Below are positions 34,502 through 35,231 of a stretch of 35,231 nt of DNA, piece after piece. The translations under genes and the position numbers were made by a program. The notes below the pieces were generated by a model, which was not told the DNA's origin, made no database searches, and worked only from the letters and a program-made list of their open reading frames with translations. Within the stretch, counting starts at the first letter, position 1. Every line of letters starts with the position of its first letter. The DNA lies in NCBI GenBank assembly GCA_024710405.1, contig JANJUV010000003.1, forward strand, positions 1 through 35,231, written 5' to 3'. This DNA is from Bacteroidales bacterium (GTDB lineage: Bacteria > Bacteroidota > Bacteroidia > Bacteroidales > F082).

Positions 34502-34509
34502 TAATTTTG
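34502..34509 (+). promoter_or_regulatory. -7 element for the methyltransferase gene
   Basis: TAATTTTG matches TAnnTTTG. The predicted start is near 34515, about 67 bases before the ATG. No good -33 element was found at the expected spacing. Confidence 0.4.
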
Positions 34510-34581
34510 TGGCTGCAAAGTTTTTACAAACCATAAAGGTGCACCGATATCGATGTGCCAGATTAAAACTAAAAAACGATT

Positions 34582-35231
34582 ATGAAACAGTGGTATCAGC
34601 AGTTATTTGAAAATTTTGCCGGAAATTACGAAAGGGAAAGTTTCGTGCAGGGCACAATGGGCGAGGTAGATTTCATTGAACAGGAAATCAACTTCGACAA
34701 GTCAAAAACCATATTGGATGTTGGTTGCGGTACAGGTCGTCATTCGGTGGAACTGGCGGCACGCGGATATAGATTGACGGCTTTCGACCTTTCGCCGACT
34801 ATGATCAGAAAGGCCAGAAATAATGCCGCTGTAAGAGGCGTTCAGATTGATTTTTCGATTCGTGATGCCCGAAGTTTCCGCTACCGCAGACAGTTCGATT
34901 GTGCCATCATGATGTGCGAAGGCTCTTTTCCGCTGATGGAGAATGACGAAATGAATTTCAGTATTTTGAAAAGCATCCACCGTGCACTGAAGCCCGGTGG
35001 CAAAATCATTTTCACAACGCTCAACGGACTGTTCCCGCTTTTTCACTCGGTAAAGGATTTCATCAACAGCGCTGATTCGGCAGGGAAGAACCACAACAAC
35101 AGCTTCGACCTGATGACGTTCCGCGATCATTCAGACTACGAAATCACAGACGATGACGGAAAAGTCATGACTCTTAAATGTAACGAACGTTATTATGTTC
35201 CTTCTGAGATCCATTGGCTGCTGTCGTCGCT
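34582..35231 (+). CDS. SAM-dependent class I methyltransferase (partial, cut by window end)
   Basis: The frame opens at ATG 34582 (MKQWYQQLFENFAGNYERE) and continues for 216 codons to the window edge without a stop, so the C-terminus is missing. The SAM-binding motif I is LDVGCGTGRH (Asp46-Gly52 region). The acidic residue at the end of strand 2 lies in AFDLSPTMIRKAR, and the post-I and motif III regions (FDCAIMMCEGSF, ALKPGGKIIFTTLNG) are clear. It fits the broad Methyltransf_11/25 group, so the substrate cannot be assigned. The antisense frame at 34702-35130 is a shadow. Confidence 0.88.
   Translation, partial: MKQWYQQLFENFAGNYERESFVQGTMGEVDFIEQEINFDKSKTILDVGCGTGRHSVELAARGYRLTAFDLSPTMIRKARNNAAVRGVQIDFSIRDARSFRYRRQFDCAIMMCEGSFPLMENDEMNFSILKSIHRALKPGGKIIFTTLNGLFPLFHSVKDFINSADSAGKNHNNSFDLMTFRDHSDYEITDDDGKVMTLKCNERYYVPSEIHWLLSS

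Larger units (their letters stand above)
34296..34581. other. Divergent spacer between the MBL hydrolase and methyltransferase genes
   Basis: This 286-bp A/T-rich region has one promoter-like element on each strand and nothing else that I recognise. Confidence 0.5.

Overview
The window looks like chromosomal DNA of a member of the Bacteroidota, probably an uncultured anaerobic or environmental Bacteroidales-like lineage. The evidence is the repeated promoter element TAnnTTTG upstream of many genes, the near absence of strong Shine-Dalgarno sequences, a lipoprotein with a Bacteroidota-type surface-export signal, and the gene content (one-chain IcmF mutase, split FeS/CCG membrane oxidoreductase, DUF559 gene in G/C-rich repeats). 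No rRNA, tRNA, phage, transposase or CRISPR array was recognised. All calls come from reading the sequence; no database search was run.

Layout. Positions 1-711 are a tandem array of a ~119-bp unit that is itself a dimer of ~60-bp half units. A Na+/Ca2+ antiporter follows (773-1732, minus). Next is an envelope locus read outwards from a divergent promoter region at 8137-8674. The minus arm encodes a HerA-like ATPase, an MltC-like lytic transglycosylase, a CsgG-like TPR/SH3 protein and a large LPP20-like protein. The plus arm encodes a small LPP20-like protein and an 864-aa secreted protein with a transglutaminase-like triad and beta-propeller-type repeats. After a palindrome-rich spacer (12069-12391) comes a membrane protein with a Cys-containing beta-repeat ectodomain and a potassium-channel-like pore.

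From 14328 on, most genes serve acyl-CoA and electron metabolism: IcmF (fused B12 acyl-CoA mutase), a split membrane FeS protein plus CCG-domain protein (likely ETF:menaquinone oxidoreductase), EtfB/EtfA, acyl-CoA dehydrogenase, enoyl-CoA hydratase, a long 3-hydroxyacyl-CoA dehydrogenase and an SCP2-type thiolase. Together these could isomerise isobutyryl-CoA to butyryl-CoA, oxidise it to acetyl-CoA, and pass the dehydrogenase electrons through ETF to the quinone pool. ElbB, a nitronate monooxygenase-like flavoprotein and a metallo-beta-lactamase-fold hydrolase lie in the same minus-strand run.

Between the mutase and the FeS protein, an A/T-rich DUF559 nuclease gene is bracketed by two ~150-bp direct repeats made of G/C hairpins, which looks like a small accessory or mobile unit. 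A serine hydrolase, a DUF1801 protein, a secreted transglutaminase-like protein and a lipoprotein fill 21.2-24.8 kb. The window ends inside a SAM-dependent methyltransferase.

The best candidates for something undescribed are the divergent HerA/MltC/CsgG/LPP20/transglutaminase envelope locus, the beta-repeat/pore protein, and the DUF559-plus-repeat unit.
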